DNA from: Pseudoduganella ginsengisoli
GTDB taxonomy: Bacteria; Pseudomonadota; Gammaproteobacteria; Burkholderiales; Burkholderiaceae_D
Length of the DNA: 64,000 nucleotides
Assembly (NCBI RefSeq): GCF_009720865.1
Contig: NZ_WNLA01000006.1
Location: 186,001 to 250,000, forward strand
Direction: 5' to 3'
In this document: positions 43,875-54,231 of the stretch, in pieces
How positions within the stretch are numbered: the stretch's first letter is position 1
Layout: every line of letters starts with the position of its first letter
Made by a program: the position numbers and the translations under genes
Notes under the pieces: model-generated
The model's database searches: none
Told to the model about the DNA's origin: nothing
The model's input: only the letters and a program-made list of their open reading frames with translations

Positions 43875-46352
43875 TCAAGAGTGATCCAGCGCCGCCTTCA
43901 AATCCATCAAGTCATAGGGCTTGCGCAGCACGGTCGCATGCAGGCCGGATTGCTCCAGCGCATCCTTGCCATAGCCGGTGGAAAAGATAATGCGGACAGC
44001 CTTGCCGGACTCCAGCACACGGCGCGCCAGGTCGATGCCGGACATGCCGGGCAAGCTGATATCGGTGAACAGCACGTCAACATCATGCGCCTGGAGCAAT
44101 TGCCACGCTTGTTCGCCATTGCACACGCCGTTGACGGTATGGCCCAGCATGCCGATCAATTCGCACACCATGGCCTGGGAATCCACATTGTCTTCCACCA
44201 CCAGCACGCGCAGCGACTTGTCGGCAATCGGCGGCTGCGGCGGCAGCAAGCCCACCGCCGCTTCCAGCTGCCGCTGGCGCGCCGCGATCTCCTGGTTGCG
44301 GTTATTGAAGACGTGGCGCAGCTTGCGGGCCAGGTCTTCGCGGCGGTACGGTTTGCTCAGCAATTCCAGCCCGGCATCCAGGCGGCCGCCATGCACGATG
44401 GCGTTTTGCGGATAGCCGGATGTAAACAGCACGGCTATATCCGGCTGCAGTTCACGGGCTGCCACCGCCAGGTCCGGGCTGCGCAGCGTGCCCGGCATCA
44501 CGACATCGGTAAACAGCAAATCCACGTGCTGCCGCTTCAGCAATTCCATGGCATCAGCGCCGTTCTCAGCCGCGAGTACGCGGTAGCCCAGCGCTGACAG
44601 CATGTCGATGACGACGGCGCGCACACCGTGATCGTCTTCGACCACCAAAATGGTTTCCGTGCCGCCCAGCTCCTGGCTGCGCGCCCCGTCGTCCGGACGC
44701 GTTTCTTCGCCCAGGCTGCGCGGCAAATAAATCTTGATGCTGGTCCCCTGGCCCGGCTCGCTGAGGATTTTAATGTGGCCGCGGCTTTGCTTGACGAAGC
44801 CATACGCCATCGACAAGCCCAGCCCCGTGCCCTCGCCTTCGCGCTTGGTGGTGAAAAATGGTTCAAAGGCGCGCTGCAGCACTTCCGGCGTCATGCCGGC
44901 CCCGGTATCGGTCACGGACAGCATCACGTATTGGCCGGACGGCACATCGAGCAGGTTGTTGACGTAATACTCGTCCAGCACCGTGTTGCCTACTTCAATC
45001 GTCAGCTTGCCCGCGCCTTGCATGGCGTCGCGCGCATTGATGGCCAGGTTCAAAATCACATTTTCAATCTGGCCAGGGTCAACCAGCGTATTCCATAAGC
45101 CGCTGCCAATCACGGTCACGATGTCAATTGCTTCGCCCAGCGTGCGGCGCAATAAGTCGTCCATGCGGCTGACCAGCCGGCCCAGGTTCGACACCACCGG
45201 CTGCAGCGGCTGGCGCCGCGCAAACGCCAGCAATTGCGACGACAGGCGCGCGCCCCGTTCAACGGCGGCAATCGCCATGTCGAGCCGCTTGCGCATCATG
45301 GCGTCGCCGCCGGCCTGCAATTGCAGCAAGTGCAAATTGCCGGAAATAATTTGCAGCACGTTGTTGAAATCGTGCGCGACGCCCCCCGTCAACTGCCCCA
45401 CGGCTTCCATTTTTTGCGACTGGCGCAGCGCTTCTTCCGCCTTGTCGCGCTCTGCGATTTCGCGGCCCACGCGCTGTTCCAGCGTGTCGTTCAAATCGCG
45501 CAGCGCGGCTTCCACGCGGCGCCGCTCCGTGATGTCCGTCTTCACGGCAATCAGCGCTTGCGGCTGGCCCGCTTCATCTTCGAGCCGGCTCATGCTCGAT
45601 GAAATCCATACCCAGTTGCCATCCGGCTTGAAGTAGCGTTTTTCCAGCGTGAACGACTGGCCCGTCTCCACCAGCCGTTTTACCAGCGCACGGTTTTCTT
45701 CCAGTTCGTCGGGGTGGATGATGTCATCCATGTGCAGCCCCACCAGCTCTTGTTCGGTGCGGCCCAGCATGTGGCACAGCGCACCGTTGACGCGGCGGAA
45801 GCGGCCCGCCAAATCCAGCTCCGACAGGCCGACCGACGCCTGGCCGAAAATCGCGGCCAGCCGGTCCTGGCTGGCCCGCAATGCCTGCTCCGTCTGCTTG
45901 CGGCCCGTGATGTCAAACGACACGCCGATATAGCGGCGCGGTTCGCCGGGACGCGCCACCACTTCGCCCTGGCGCGCCAGCCAGCGCAGCTCGCCCGTGT
46001 CGGCACGGCGGATGCGGTATTCCGTATATTCAAGCGGATTGTCTTCCGCCATGCGCGCCGGCCCGAGCCGTTCCCGGTCGCGTTCATCAATCAGGTTGAC
46101 CAGCATGTCGGCCGTCACTTCCACGCCCGGCGCCAGTCCCCACAGCTTGCGGTACGTGGCCGACACCACCATGCGGCCGGTATCGGGGAACCATTCGAAA
46201 CTGCCGATGCCGCCCGCTTCCTGCGCCATGCGCAGGAATTCTTCCGTCACAATGCGGCTATTGTCGTAGAGATCCGGCGCCATGAACGGCACGGCCTCCG
46301 GTGCACTGCCCGGCATCAGCGATGCGGCCAGGGTGTGCTGGTAGGCGCTCAT
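43875..46352 (-). CDS. Hybrid sensor histidine kinase with two PAS and two receiver domains
   Basis: 825 aa, no membrane helix. PAS 1 (about 40-150), PAS 2 (about 165-285), a coiled linker, HisKA with GGVAHDFNNVLQ (His near 340), ATPase domain (NLAINARDAM, DTGAGM, GTGLGLSM), receiver 1 (LLFTDVVMPG) and receiver 2 (VLFTDISLPGM). The HDFNN kinase type is often used for multi-step phosphorelays; receiver domains without an output suggest passing phosphate on. Start overlaps the preceding kinase gene by ATGA. Confidence 0.93.
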   Translation of the reverse strand: MSAYQHTLAASLMPGSAPEAVPFMAPDLYDNSRIVTEEFLRMAQEAGGIGSFEWFPDTGRMVVSATYRKLWGLAPGVEVTADMLVNLIDERDRERLGPARMAEDNPLEYTEYRIRRADTGELRWLARQGEVVARPGEPRRYIGVSFDITGRKQTEQALRASQDRLAAIFGQASVGLSELDLAGRFRRVNGALCHMLGRTEQELVGLHMDDIIHPDELEENRALVKRLVETGQSFTLEKRYFKPDGNWVWISSSMSRLEDEAGQPQALIAVKTDITERRRVEAALRDLNDTLEQRVGREIAERDKAEEALRQSQKMEAVGQLTGGVAHDFNNVLQIISGNLHLLQLQAGGDAMMRKRLDMAIAAVERGARLSSQLLAFARRQPLQPVVSNLGRLVSRMDDLLRRTLGEAIDIVTVIGSGLWNTLVDPGQIENVILNLAINARDAMQGAGKLTIEVGNTVLDEYYVNNLLDVPSGQYVMLSVTDTGAGMTPEVLQRAFEPFFTTKREGEGTGLGLSMAYGFVKQSRGHIKILSEPGQGTSIKIYLPRSLGEETRPDDGARSQELGGTETILVVEDDHGVRAVVIDMLSALGYRVLAAENGADAMELLKRQHVDLLFTDVVMPGTLRSPDLAVAARELQPDIAVLFTSGYPQNAIVHGGRLDAGLELLSKPYRREDLARKLRHVFNNRNQEIAARQRQLEAAVGLLPPQPPIADKSLRVLVVEDNVDSQAMVCELIGMLGHTVNGVCNGEQAWQLLQAHDVDVLFTDISLPGMSGIDLARRVLESGKAVRIIFSTGYGKDALEQSGLHATVLRKPYDLMDLKAALDHS

Positions 46353-47458
46353 GGCCGCGCCTCCACGGCCGGCCGGCGCGGCACTTTGAAGGTGAACACG
46401 GTTCCCTCCTCCTTGCTGGAAGCCGCCGTGATATCGCCGCCATGGGCGGCAATGAACATGCGGGCCGTGTACAGGCCCAGGCCCAGGCCCTGGCCGGATT
46501 TACGGGTGCCGCCGCGCCGGTACGGCTCGAACACGCTATCAAGCAATTCCGGCGCAATTTCGCCCCGGTTGGCCACGCTGACGGTGAGGCTGCGCGGGTC
46601 ATTGCCATCGATCGTCACGTGCACGGGCTGGTCCGCTTCACCATGGACCAGCGCATTGCCCATCAGGTTGGACAACACTTGCGACATCATGCCGCTGTCG
46701 CACACGCCCACCGTATCGCCGCTGGTTTGCACGGCAATGCGCGATGGGTGGTCCGGTGTCGTGAATTCATCGGCAATCAGGCGGCACAGCGCGCCATAGT
46801 CTGCCTCCAGCAAATCCGGGCGCAATTCACCTGAGCGGATGCGCGCCAGGTCCAGCAACTGGTCAACCATTTGCGCCATGCGCTTGGCGCTGCTCTGGAT
46901 ACGCTGCGCCGTCACGGCGACCTTCGGATGGTCCGTCATCATCGGCAACAGCATGGCGCCATTCATCACCACCGACAGCGGCGTGCGCAAGTCGTGCCCC
47001 AGCACGGCCGTGAACAATTCATTGAGGTGCAGCGCGCGCTTCAACTCTTCCAGCTGCGCCGACAACTGCCGCTTTTGCTGGTGCAGTTCGACAAAGACAT
47101 TGACCTTGTTGATCAACACCTGGCCGTCAAATGGCTTGAACAGGAAATCCACGGCGCCCGCTTCATAACCTCGGAACGTGTACGCCTGGTCGCGCGCGGC
47201 GGCCGTCAGGAATATCAGGGGGATGGCGCGGGTACGTTCCGAGCCGCGCATCAATTCGGCCAATTCAAAGCCATTCATGCCAGGCATTTGCACGTCGATC
47301 AGCGCCAGCGCCACATCATGCTCCAGCAACAGTTCCAGCGCTTGCGCGCCGGACGAGGCGGACAGCAGCGTAACGCCGGAGCGCGCCAATAGCGCACCGA
47401 CTGCGGTGAGATTTTGCTCGACGTCGTCGACTACCAGGATATTGATTGATGCATTCAC
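46349..47458 (-). CDS. Receiver-histidine kinase fusion protein
   Basis: 369 aa. N-terminal receiver (1-122) with Asp55 in LALIDVQMPGMNG and the Lys/Phe pair LFKPF; short coiled coil; HisKA with GHDLRTPLS (His155); ATPase domain with NLMGNALVHG and GQGLGLGLYTAR. Such receiver-kinases are usually driven by phosphorylation of their own receiver from another kinase. It lies directly upstream of, and overlaps by 4 bases, the hybrid kinase, so the two probably form one signalling chain. Confidence 0.93.
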   Translation of the reverse strand: MNASINILVVDDVEQNLTAVGALLARSGVTLLSASSGAQALELLLEHDVALALIDVQMPGMNGFELAELMRGSERTRAIPLIFLTAAARDQAYTFRGYEAGAVDFLFKPFDGQVLINKVNVFVELHQQKRQLSAQLEELKRALHLNELFTAVLGHDLRTPLSVVMNGAMLLPMMTDHPKVAVTAQRIQSSAKRMAQMVDQLLDLARIRSGELRPDLLEADYGALCRLIADEFTTPDHPSRIAVQTSGDTVGVCDSGMMSQVLSNLMGNALVHGEADQPVHVTIDGNDPRSLTVSVANRGEIAPELLDSVFEPYRRGGTRKSGQGLGLGLYTARMFIAAHGGDITAASSKEEGTVFTFKVPRRPAVEARP

Positions 47459-47651
47459 GGTGGCATTCTGTTAAGTGACAGCCTGGTCGATAGTACCAAG
47501 TTTGCGCGTGCGCTCGCGCATGGTTGCAAAATATTTTCTTTTACACAATTTTATTTGCCATTATGCCACTTTTCACCAATAGCCGGGCCCGGCAATTTTC
47601 AATCGTGCGGCGTACAATACCCGGCTCCGATTAACCATTACCTGTCACGCC

Positions 47652-48164
47652 ATGACTTTTACTATCAGCGACGCCGCTTACCGCACCGATACCCCTGATG
47701 CGAAGCAGACCATGTATGCCGACCTGCGCTCACAATTGCAGGGGCTGGTCGCCGGCGAGAGCGACATGACCGCCAATTCCGCTAACTTCAGCGCCCTGCT
47801 GTTCAACAGCATGCCAGATTTGAATTGGGCCGGTTTTTATTTCCTGCAGGGAGATGAACTGGTGCTGGGCCCCTTCCAGGGCAAGCCTGCCTGTATCCGC
47901 ATCAAGAAAGGCCGCGGCGTGTGCGGCACGGCGGTGGAGCGCGGAGAAACCGTGGTGGTGCCGGACGTGCATGCGTTCCCCGGTCACATTGCGTGCGACG
48001 TCAATTCGCGTTCGGAACTGGTGGCGCCGGTGCGCCGCCATGGCGTGGTGGTCGGCGTGCTGGATTTGGACAGTCCGCGCCCGGACCGCTTTGATGCGGT
48101 GGACGCGGAAGGCATTCAAACGCTGGTGAAGATATTCGAAGCGACGCTGGAATCAAACCAGTAA
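47652..48164 (+). CDS. msrC: Free methionine-(R)-sulfoxide reductase (GAF-domain fRMsr)
   Basis: 170 aa, single GAF domain. The three functional cysteines are at 81, 91 and 115, with the 10 and 24 spacing seen in E. coli (84, 94, 118); the last is catalytic. NWAGFYFL and LGPFQGKPACIRI are family blocks. It reduces free Met-R-sulfoxide using thioredoxin, protecting against oxidants. The 3' end overlaps the convergent HDOD gene by 12 bases. Confidence 0.93.
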   Translation: MTFTISDAAYRTDTPDAKQTMYADLRSQLQGLVAGESDMTANSANFSALLFNSMPDLNWAGFYFLQGDELVLGPFQGKPACIRIKKGRGVCGTAVERGETVVVPDVHAFPGHIACDVNSRSELVAPVRRHGVVVGVLDLDSPRPDRFDAVDAEGIQTLVKIFEATLESNQ

Positions 48165-48989
48165 GGCCGTGCTCATCGACTTGGCTTCTTCATTCGATTC
48201 CAGCAAGATGTCATCGATGGCCGTGTTGCCTTTAAGGTAGGCATCGACTGCCGCCGTGCGTCCCAGCACGGCGTCATCGCACCATACCAGCGGTGCGCGC
48301 TGCGGCGCCAGCCGCTTGGCCAGCAACAGCGTGTCGCGCAATCCTGACGGTGGAATCGACATGCCGCCGCCCCGCAGCGATGCAATGGCGGCCGCCACCG
48401 GCTCCGGCACCTGCAGCTTCTTCAATAATTCCCGCGACAGGATTTCATGGATGGCGCCCATGCGTTCATCCGGATCGTCGAGCAAGCCCGGCATGTCGTC
48501 GGCCCGCGCCAGCAAATAAAACCCTGCCACTTCGTGCATGATGCCGGCAAACATGGCGGTATCGGGATCCACCTGCGTCAGTTCACGGCCCAGCACATGG
48601 CTCAGCGCCGCCACGGACGCGCAGTGGCGCCACAATTGTTCCGCCTTGGCGCGTAATTGCGGGTCGCCGATGCGCGCGCCGAACTGGCGCACCACCATGG
48701 CGGACGCCAGCGAATATAAATTACGGTAACCAACCCGCATCACGGCAGCACGGGCGCTGGTTACCTGCGGGCCGCCATTGCGGGTAAAGACTGCAGAGTT
48801 GGCCAGCGCAACGGAGCGAGCCGCCAATACTGGCTCGGCCAGCACTTTGCGGATGGCGTCTTCCACGTGGCAATCCGGGTCGGCCAGCGCTTGCTGCAAT
48901 TGCAAGGCTGCATTGACACTGGTGGGGAATGCCAGCTTGCCGGTGCGCGCCTCGGCAACAACTTGAGCGTAGTCTCTGAGTTTTTCCAT
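48153..48989 (-). CDS. HDOD domain-containing protein
   Basis: 278 aa, soluble. HDOD is an HD-related helical domain; here it starts at about residue 15 with FPTSVNAALQLQQAL and lacks a full HD metal motif, as is usual. Such proteins act in signalling, often with cyclic-di-GMP or chemotaxis pathways, and are likely adaptors rather than enzymes. It is tail-to-tail with msrC and divergent from the solute-binding protein gene. Confidence 0.85.
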   Translation of the reverse strand: MEKLRDYAQVVAEARTGKLAFPTSVNAALQLQQALADPDCHVEDAIRKVLAEPVLAARSVALANSAVFTRNGGPQVTSARAAVMRVGYRNLYSLASAMVVRQFGARIGDPQLRAKAEQLWRHCASVAALSHVLGRELTQVDPDTAMFAGIMHEVAGFYLLARADDMPGLLDDPDERMGAIHEILSRELLKKLQVPEPVAAAIASLRGGGMSIPPSGLRDTLLLAKRLAPQRAPLVWCDDAVLGRTAAVDAYLKGNTAIDDILLESNEEAKSMSTALLV

Positions 48990-49139
48990 CCGCCGATTAT
49001 AGCGTGCGGTATGGACAGTTACGATGACCGGTGCAACGAATTGTTACACCAGCGCATTTTATGTTGCCACAAAGCTTCACCCGCGCGATGCGATTCATCG
49101 CCGGCCGGCGCGATATTTCACGCATGCTATATTTCTTTT

Positions 49140-49877
49140 ATGAGAGTACCCCTTACCGCCCTGCTCGTGCTGTTTGTTGGCAGTTGCGCGCTTGCGCGCG
49201 CGGAAGTGGTAACTGTGTACACCAGCGCCAATTTCGCGCCACTGGTCATCGCCAACAACCGTGGTGTCTATTTCGACTTGATAGAACACTTGAACCAGCA
49301 GCGCCTGGGCGGCTTGACGTTCAAACTGACGTACCTGCCCCGCAAGCGGCTGCAATTGAAACTGGAAGACGGCAGCATGGATGGCATTGTCATCGGCATG
49401 ATGCCGCAATGGTTTGACGACGTGGCGCAGCAAAAATACTTGTGGACCGTGCCGTTTGCCATTGACCGCTTTGTGCTGGTGTCGCGTACAGGCTACGGTT
49501 TTGATCCGGACGTCAAAGGTTCGATGGCGGGACGCTCAATCGGGCTGGTGCTGGGCTATGTGTACCCCGGCATCGATGAGTGGATTGCGCGCCAGGGCCT
49601 GGTGCGCAACGATGCCCTCAGCGAGGACATCAACCTGGAAAAGCTGCGGCTGGGCCGCGTCGATTGCGTTGCCGTGGCGGAATCCGTGGCCCGTTATTAT
49701 TTGAAGACGCATGCGCTGACGGATAAATTCCAGCTGACCGACTTGCCGGGCCAGCAAACGGAACGCCGTTTCCTGGTGCCCCACTCGAAAGCCGCCGTGT
49801 TTGAAAAGCTGGCGCCCGTCATCCGCAAGCTCAAGGATGACCCCGTGTGGCAGCGTGCCGCGAATAAATACCAATAG
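49140..49877 (+). CDS. Periplasmic solute-binding protein, family 3 type
   Basis: 245 aa. Signal peptide MRVPLTALLVLFVGSCALARA, then a type II periplasmic binding fold starting VVTVYTSANFAPLVIAN. No permease or ATPase gene is nearby, so it may serve a distant ABC transporter or act as a sensor-type binding protein. The longer reading frame upstream has no signal-sequence-compatible start. No clear ribosome site was seen. Confidence 0.8.
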   Translation: MRVPLTALLVLFVGSCALARAEVVTVYTSANFAPLVIANNRGVYFDLIEHLNQQRLGGLTFKLTYLPRKRLQLKLEDGSMDGIVIGMMPQWFDDVAQQKYLWTVPFAIDRFVLVSRTGYGFDPDVKGSMAGRSIGLVLGYVYPGIDEWIARQGLVRNDALSEDINLEKLRLGRVDCVAVAESVARYYLKTHALTDKFQLTDLPGQQTERRFLVPHSKAAVFEKLAPVIRKLKDDPVWQRAANKYQ

Positions 49878-49962
49878 AGCAAGGAGCGGGCGCCAGTTCC
49901 GCCGCCGGACACGGTAAAATGTCGGCCTTACGCCGCACTGCATACCGAATTGTAGAATCACG

Positions 49963-52665
49963 ATGACCACTGTTCCAGCCGAAATCAACGCCGCCGCCAT
50001 CAAAGCCAGCCCGTCCGAGAAGGTCACGCCAATGATGGCGCAATACCTTCGCATTAAAGCGGAGCACCCGACCATGCTGGTGTTTTACCGCATGGGCGAC
50101 TTTTATGAACTGTTCCACGACGATGCGGAAAAAGCGTCGCGCGTGCTGGGCATTACGCTGACGTCGCGCGGCACGCAAAACGGCCAGCCGATCAAGATGG
50201 CGGGCGTGCCGTTCCATTCGCTGGAAGGCTACCTGGCCAAGCTGGTCAAGATTGGCGAATCGTGTGCCATTTGCGAACAGATTGGCGACCCGGCCACCAG
50301 CAAGGGCCCGGTCGAGCGCAAGGTCATGCGCGTGGTGACGCCGGGCACGTTGACGGATGCGGACTTGTTGCCGGAAAAATCCGAGCGCCCGCTGCTGGCC
50401 GTTTGCATGGTCAGCCAGCGCAAAGTCGTGACAGCCGGCCTGGCGTGGCTGTCGCTGGCCAGCGGCGCGCTGAAACTGATGGAATTTTCCGGCGATGCGC
50501 GCACCGTGGCGGTGCGCTTGCAACAGGAACTGGAACGCATCGCCCCGGCGGAAATGCTGCGCGGCGATGAAGCGGAACTGTTTGAAGACAGTACGCCGCC
50601 TTGCCACGTGAACCGTGTACCGGACTGGCACTTCGATGTCGTGTCCGGCCACAAGGCGCTGATGGAACAGCTGGGCGTGTCGACGCTGACGGGCTTTGGC
50701 GCCGATGGCCTGGGCGCCGCCTTTGGTTCTGCCGGCGCGCTGCTGCGCTATGCGCAATCGACGCAAGGCAAAGGTTTGCAGCACGTGAACTCCATCACCG
50801 TGGAAACGGAATCGGAATTCATCGGCCTCGATGCCGCCACCCGCCGCAACCTGGAACTGACGGAAACCATCCGCGGCCAGGAATCGCCGACGCTGTTCTC
50901 GCTGCTGGACCACTGCCGCACGGCCATGGGTTCGCGCCTGCTGCGCTACTGGCTGCACCACGCGAAACGCGAACAGCGCGTGGCCCGCTCGCGCCACCAG
51001 GCCATTGCCGCGCTGTCGCAGGCCGACGTGACGGGCTCGCTGTCGCACGTGCTGGCGCAAGTACCCGATATTGAACGCATCACCACCCGCATCGCGCTGC
51101 TGTCGGCCCGTCCGCGCGACTTGGCCAGCCTGCGCGACGGCTTGCAGCAATTGCCTGCGCTGCGCCAGCTGGCCCAGCGCGCCGTGCAGCCGGACCATGG
51201 CACGGATGGCGCCGCCCTGGTGGATTCATTGGCAACCGCACTGGCCACGCCGGAACCCTGCCTGGACTTGCTGGTGCGCGCCATCATGGCGGAACCAGCC
51301 ACCATGGTGCGCGACGGCGGCGTGATTGCGCGCGGCTTCGATGCGGAACTCGATGAATTGCGCGGCTTGTCGGAAAACGCGGGCCAATACCTGGTGGACC
51401 TGGAAACCCGTGAACGGGCCCGCACCGGCATTGCCAACCTGCGCGTGGAATACAACAAGGTGCATGGCTTCTACATTGAAGTCACCAATGGCCAGGCCGA
51501 CAAGGTGCCGGACGACTACCGCCGCCGGCAGACGCTGAAAAACTGCGAACGCTACATCACGCCGGAATTGAAAGCGTTTGAAGACAAGGCGCTGTCCGCG
51601 CAAGACCGCGCGCTGGCCCGCGAAAAAATCCTGTACGACCAGGTGCTGGCCGACCTGGCGCCTTTCATCGGCACCCTGCAAGGGATTGCCCAGGCGCTGG
51701 CGCAACTCGATGCCCTGACGGCGCTGACCGACCACGCGCTGCGCAACAACTGGTGCGCACCGCAGCTGGTGGAAGAACCGTGCATCAATATCGTCGAAGG
51801 CCGCCATCCGGTGGTGGAAGGACAGATCGAACGGTTTATTGCCAACGACTGCCGCTTCGTCAACGACCGCCGTTTGCTGCTGATTACCGGCCCTAACATG
51901 GGCGGTAAATCCACGTACATGCGCCAGGTCGCATTGATTACGCTGCTGGCCTACGTCGGCAGCTATGTGCCGGCGGCGTCGGCCACGATCGGCCCGATCG
52001 ACCGCATCTTTACCCGTATCGGCGCCACCGACGACCTGGCGGGCGGCCGCTCGACCTTTATGGTGGAAATGACGGAAGCGGCTGCGATCCTGAATGGCGC
52101 GACCGAACACTCGCTGGTGCTGATGGATGAAATCGGCCGTGGCACGTCGACCTTTGACGGCCTGGCGCTGGCATGGGCCATTGCGCGCCAGCTGATCGAC
52201 GTATCGCGCAGCTTCACGTTGTTCGCAACGCACTACTTCGAATTGACGCAACTGCCGGAAAGCCATCCAACGGCGGCCAACGTGCACTTGTCCGCCGTTG
52301 AGCACAAGGATTCCATCGTGTTCCTGCACGCCGTGCAAAACGGCCCCGCATCGCAAAGCTATGGTTTGCAGGTGGCGCAGCTGGCCGGCGTGCCGCAGAC
52401 CGTCATCAAGGCGGCCCGCAAGCATTTGGCGCGGCTGGAAGCGCAAGCGCTCGACGCTCAGCCGCAGCTGGACTTGTTTGCCGCACCGGCAGTCGATGCG
52501 AATGATGATGCCGCGCCAGTGGCCGCCGCGGCGCCGGCCGAAGATCCGGCATTGCGCGCCTTGCTGTCGGCGCTGGACGACCTGGATCCGGACGCGCTGA
52601 CGCCGCGTGAAGCGCTGGAACGCTTGTACCAGTTGAAGAAACTGGCGGAGCCGGCGCTGGCATGA
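49963..52665 (+). CDS. mutS: DNA mismatch repair protein MutS
   Basis: 900 aa. Mismatch-reading motif F-x-E in RMGDFYELF (Phe47, Glu49), connector, lever, clamp, then the ABC ATPase with Walker [10 protein letters not shown] (about residue 645), [14 protein letters not shown] and FATHYFELT. The C-terminal helix-turn-helix with [12 protein letters not shown] for oligomerisation is present. Its stop overlaps the next gene by ATGA. Confidence 0.98.
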   Translation: MTTVPAEINAAAIKASPSEKVTPMMAQYLRIKAEHPTMLVFYRMGDFYELFHDDAEKASRVLGITLTSRGTQNGQPIKMAGVPFHSLEGYLAKLVKIGESCAICEQIGDPATSKGPVERKVMRVVTPGTLTDADLLPEKSERPLLAVCMVSQRKVVTAGLAWLSLASGALKLMEFSGDARTVAVRLQQELERIAPAEMLRGDEAELFEDSTPPCHVNRVPDWHFDVVSGHKALMEQLGVSTLTGFGADGLGAAFGSAGALLRYAQSTQGKGLQHVNSITVETESEFIGLDAATRRNLELTETIRGQESPTLFSLLDHCRTAMGSRLLRYWLHHAKREQRVARSRHQAIAALSQADVTGSLSHVLAQVPDIERITTRIALLSARPRDLASLRDGLQQLPALRQLAQRAVQPDHGTDGAALVDSLATALATPEPCLDLLVRAIMAEPATMVRDGGVIARGFDAELDELRGLSENAGQYLVDLETRERARTGIANLRVEYNKVHGFYIEVTNGQADKVPDDYRRRQTLKNCERYITPELKAFEDKALSAQDRALAREKILYDQVLADLAPFIGTLQGIAQALAQLDALTALTDHALRNNWCAPQLVEEPCINIVEGRHPVVEGQIERFIANDCRFVNDRRLLLITGPNMGGKSTYMRQVALITLLAYVGSYVPAASATIGPIDRIFTRIGATDDLAGGRSTFMVEMTEAAAILNGATEHSLVLMDEIGRGTSTFDGLALAWAIARQLIDVSRSFTLFATHYFELTQLPESHPTAANVHLSAVEHKDSIVFLHAVQNGPASQSYGLQVAQLAGVPQTVIKAARKHLARLEAQALDAQPQLDLFAAPAVDANDDAAPVAAAAPAEDPALRALLSALDDLDPDALTPREALERLYQLKKLAEPALA

Positions 52666-53612
52666 TACGGCGCGGCGCGCTTGCTTTGCTCGTGGCAGCG
52701 GCCATGCCGGCCCTTGCCGCGCCGGGCAGCGCCGCCATGTCCAGCGAGGGCGGACAGGCCCAGCCTGCGCGCCCGTTCCACTTTGCCGTCATCGGCCATC
52801 CGTTCCGCGCGGTAGCCGATGAAAACGTGCTGCGCCGGACCATTACCGAAGCCAACCAGGACAAGCCCGCGTTCATTGTCGCCACCGGCATCAAGGCGCA
52901 AACGGAAGCGTGCAGCGACCGGCTGTATGCGCAGCGGCGCGACATCCTCGATGGCAGCCCGCGGCCGCTGGTGCTGGCGCCTGCCGGCAGCGACTGGGCT
53001 GGTTGCCGCAATTCGGCCGGACGCTCGAACGCGATTGAGCGGCTGAGCCGCATCCGCGAAGTGTTTTTTCCCGATAGCCAGTCGCTGGGCGTGCGCCGCA
53101 TGCCACTTTCGCGGCAGTCGGCCAACGTGAAGTTCCGCAGCTACGCGGAAAACGCGTATTGGGAACAGGGGGGCGTGCTGTTTGCCACGATGAATGTCCC
53201 TGACAACAATAACCACTACCTGCCCGAAGCAGGCCGCAACAGTGAATATGAAGACCGGCTGGTGGCCAACCGCGCGTGGCTGCACCGCTTGTTCCTGATG
53301 GCGCAGCGGCGTGAGGGGCTCGTGCTGTTTACGGATGGCGACATCAAGGCGCACGTGGATGAAGGCTTTTCACTGCTGTCAGGCTTTTCCGCCAAACAGG
53401 ATGGCTATGCGCCCATACGCAAGCAAGTGCGCGCGTTTGCGGAAAAATATAAAGGGAAAGTGCTGCTGGTCGACAGCAAGGGAGACGCCAAGCCCACGAT
53501 CACGTGGCACGGCAATATTGGACGGCTGGGCGTGGCGAGCGAATGGGAAACCGTGCGCGTTCAGCCTGGCACGGCTTCCCTGTTCAGTCTGAAGGACTCA
53601 GACACGCCTTAA
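52662..53612 (+). CDS. Secreted calcineurin-like phosphoesterase homologue with degenerate metal motifs
   Basis: 316 aa. Signal peptide (about 1-19). The order of blocks ([58 protein letters not shown]) parallels a family of secreted metallophosphoesterases, in which the corresponding segments carry GD-x-K and GDN-E-W. Here the metal-binding Asp/Asn are replaced (TG, AGSDW), so catalysis is doubtful. Translationally coupled to mutS by ATGA, and tail-to-tail with slyD with no gap. The family assignment is from memory of the pattern. Confidence 0.65.
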   Translation: MIRRGALALLVAAAMPALAAPGSAAMSSEGGQAQPARPFHFAVIGHPFRAVADENVLRRTITEANQDKPAFIVATGIKAQTEACSDRLYAQRRDILDGSPRPLVLAPAGSDWAGCRNSAGRSNAIERLSRIREVFFPDSQSLGVRRMPLSRQSANVKFRSYAENAYWEQGGVLFATMNVPDNNNHYLPEAGRNSEYEDRLVANRAWLHRLFLMAQRREGLVLFTDGDIKAHVDEGFSLLSGFSAKQDGYAPIRKQVRAFAEKYKGKVLLVDSKGDAKPTITWHGNIGRLGVASEWETVRVQPGTASLFSLKDSDTP

Positions 53613-54152
53613 TTAATGGATCGGGTGCGAGCGGAAGTGGTCGCCGTCTTCGCCGTCATCCTCGTCGTCGTGATGGTGGCCATGGGCGCCATGCACGTGT
53701 TCGTGGGCGATTTCTTCATCGGTGGCGGCGCGCACGTCCACCACGGTCAATTCGAAACGCAGGGCCATGCCGGCCAGCGGGTGGTTACCGTCCAACACGA
53801 CCTTGTCGTCAGCGATATCGGTCACGGTGAAAATCATCGCTTCTTCATCGCCGCCCTCTTCCGGCATGCCTTCGAATTGCATGCCCACTTCCAGCGGCTC
53901 TGGCAGGCGGTTGCGCGGCTCGACTTTCACCAGCGACGAATCGTAATCGCCAAACGCATCTTCCGGTTCAATCTGGATGGTCGACGAATAGCCGGCTTCT
54001 TTACCGTCCAGTTCTTCCTCGATTTTCGGCAGCGTATTTTCATAGCCACCGTGCAGGTAAACCATAGGCTGGCGACCGTCTTCGATCAGGTTATTTTGTG
54101 CGTCGGACAGCTTGTAGTTCACGGTCACGACGGTATTCTTGGCGATCTTCAT
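53613..54152 (-). CDS. slyD: FKBP-type peptidyl-prolyl isomerase SlyD
   Basis: 179 aa. FKBP fold (1-70, 130-150) with an inserted chaperone flap (about 75-125) and a His/Asp-rich metal-binding tail (HGAHGHHHDDEDD). It acts as a prolyl isomerase, folding helper and nickel carrier for hydrogenase in E. coli. The tail is poorer in Cys than in E. coli (none). AAAGGAAG precedes the ATG. Confidence 0.95.
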   Translation of the reverse strand: MKIAKNTVVTVNYKLSDAQNNLIEDGRQPMVYLHGGYENTLPKIEEELDGKEAGYSSTIQIEPEDAFGDYDSSLVKVEPRNRLPEPLEVGMQFEGMPEEGGDEEAMIFTVTDIADDKVVLDGNHPLAGMALRFELTVVDVRAATDEEIAHEHVHGAHGHHHDDEDDGEDGDHFRSHPIH

Positions 54153-54231
54153 TATGGCTTCCTTTCAGATATAAGCACGGGGATTATACCTTGTCCGTCA
54201 AAGACGACCGGATCGGCGGCTATAATGTGGC

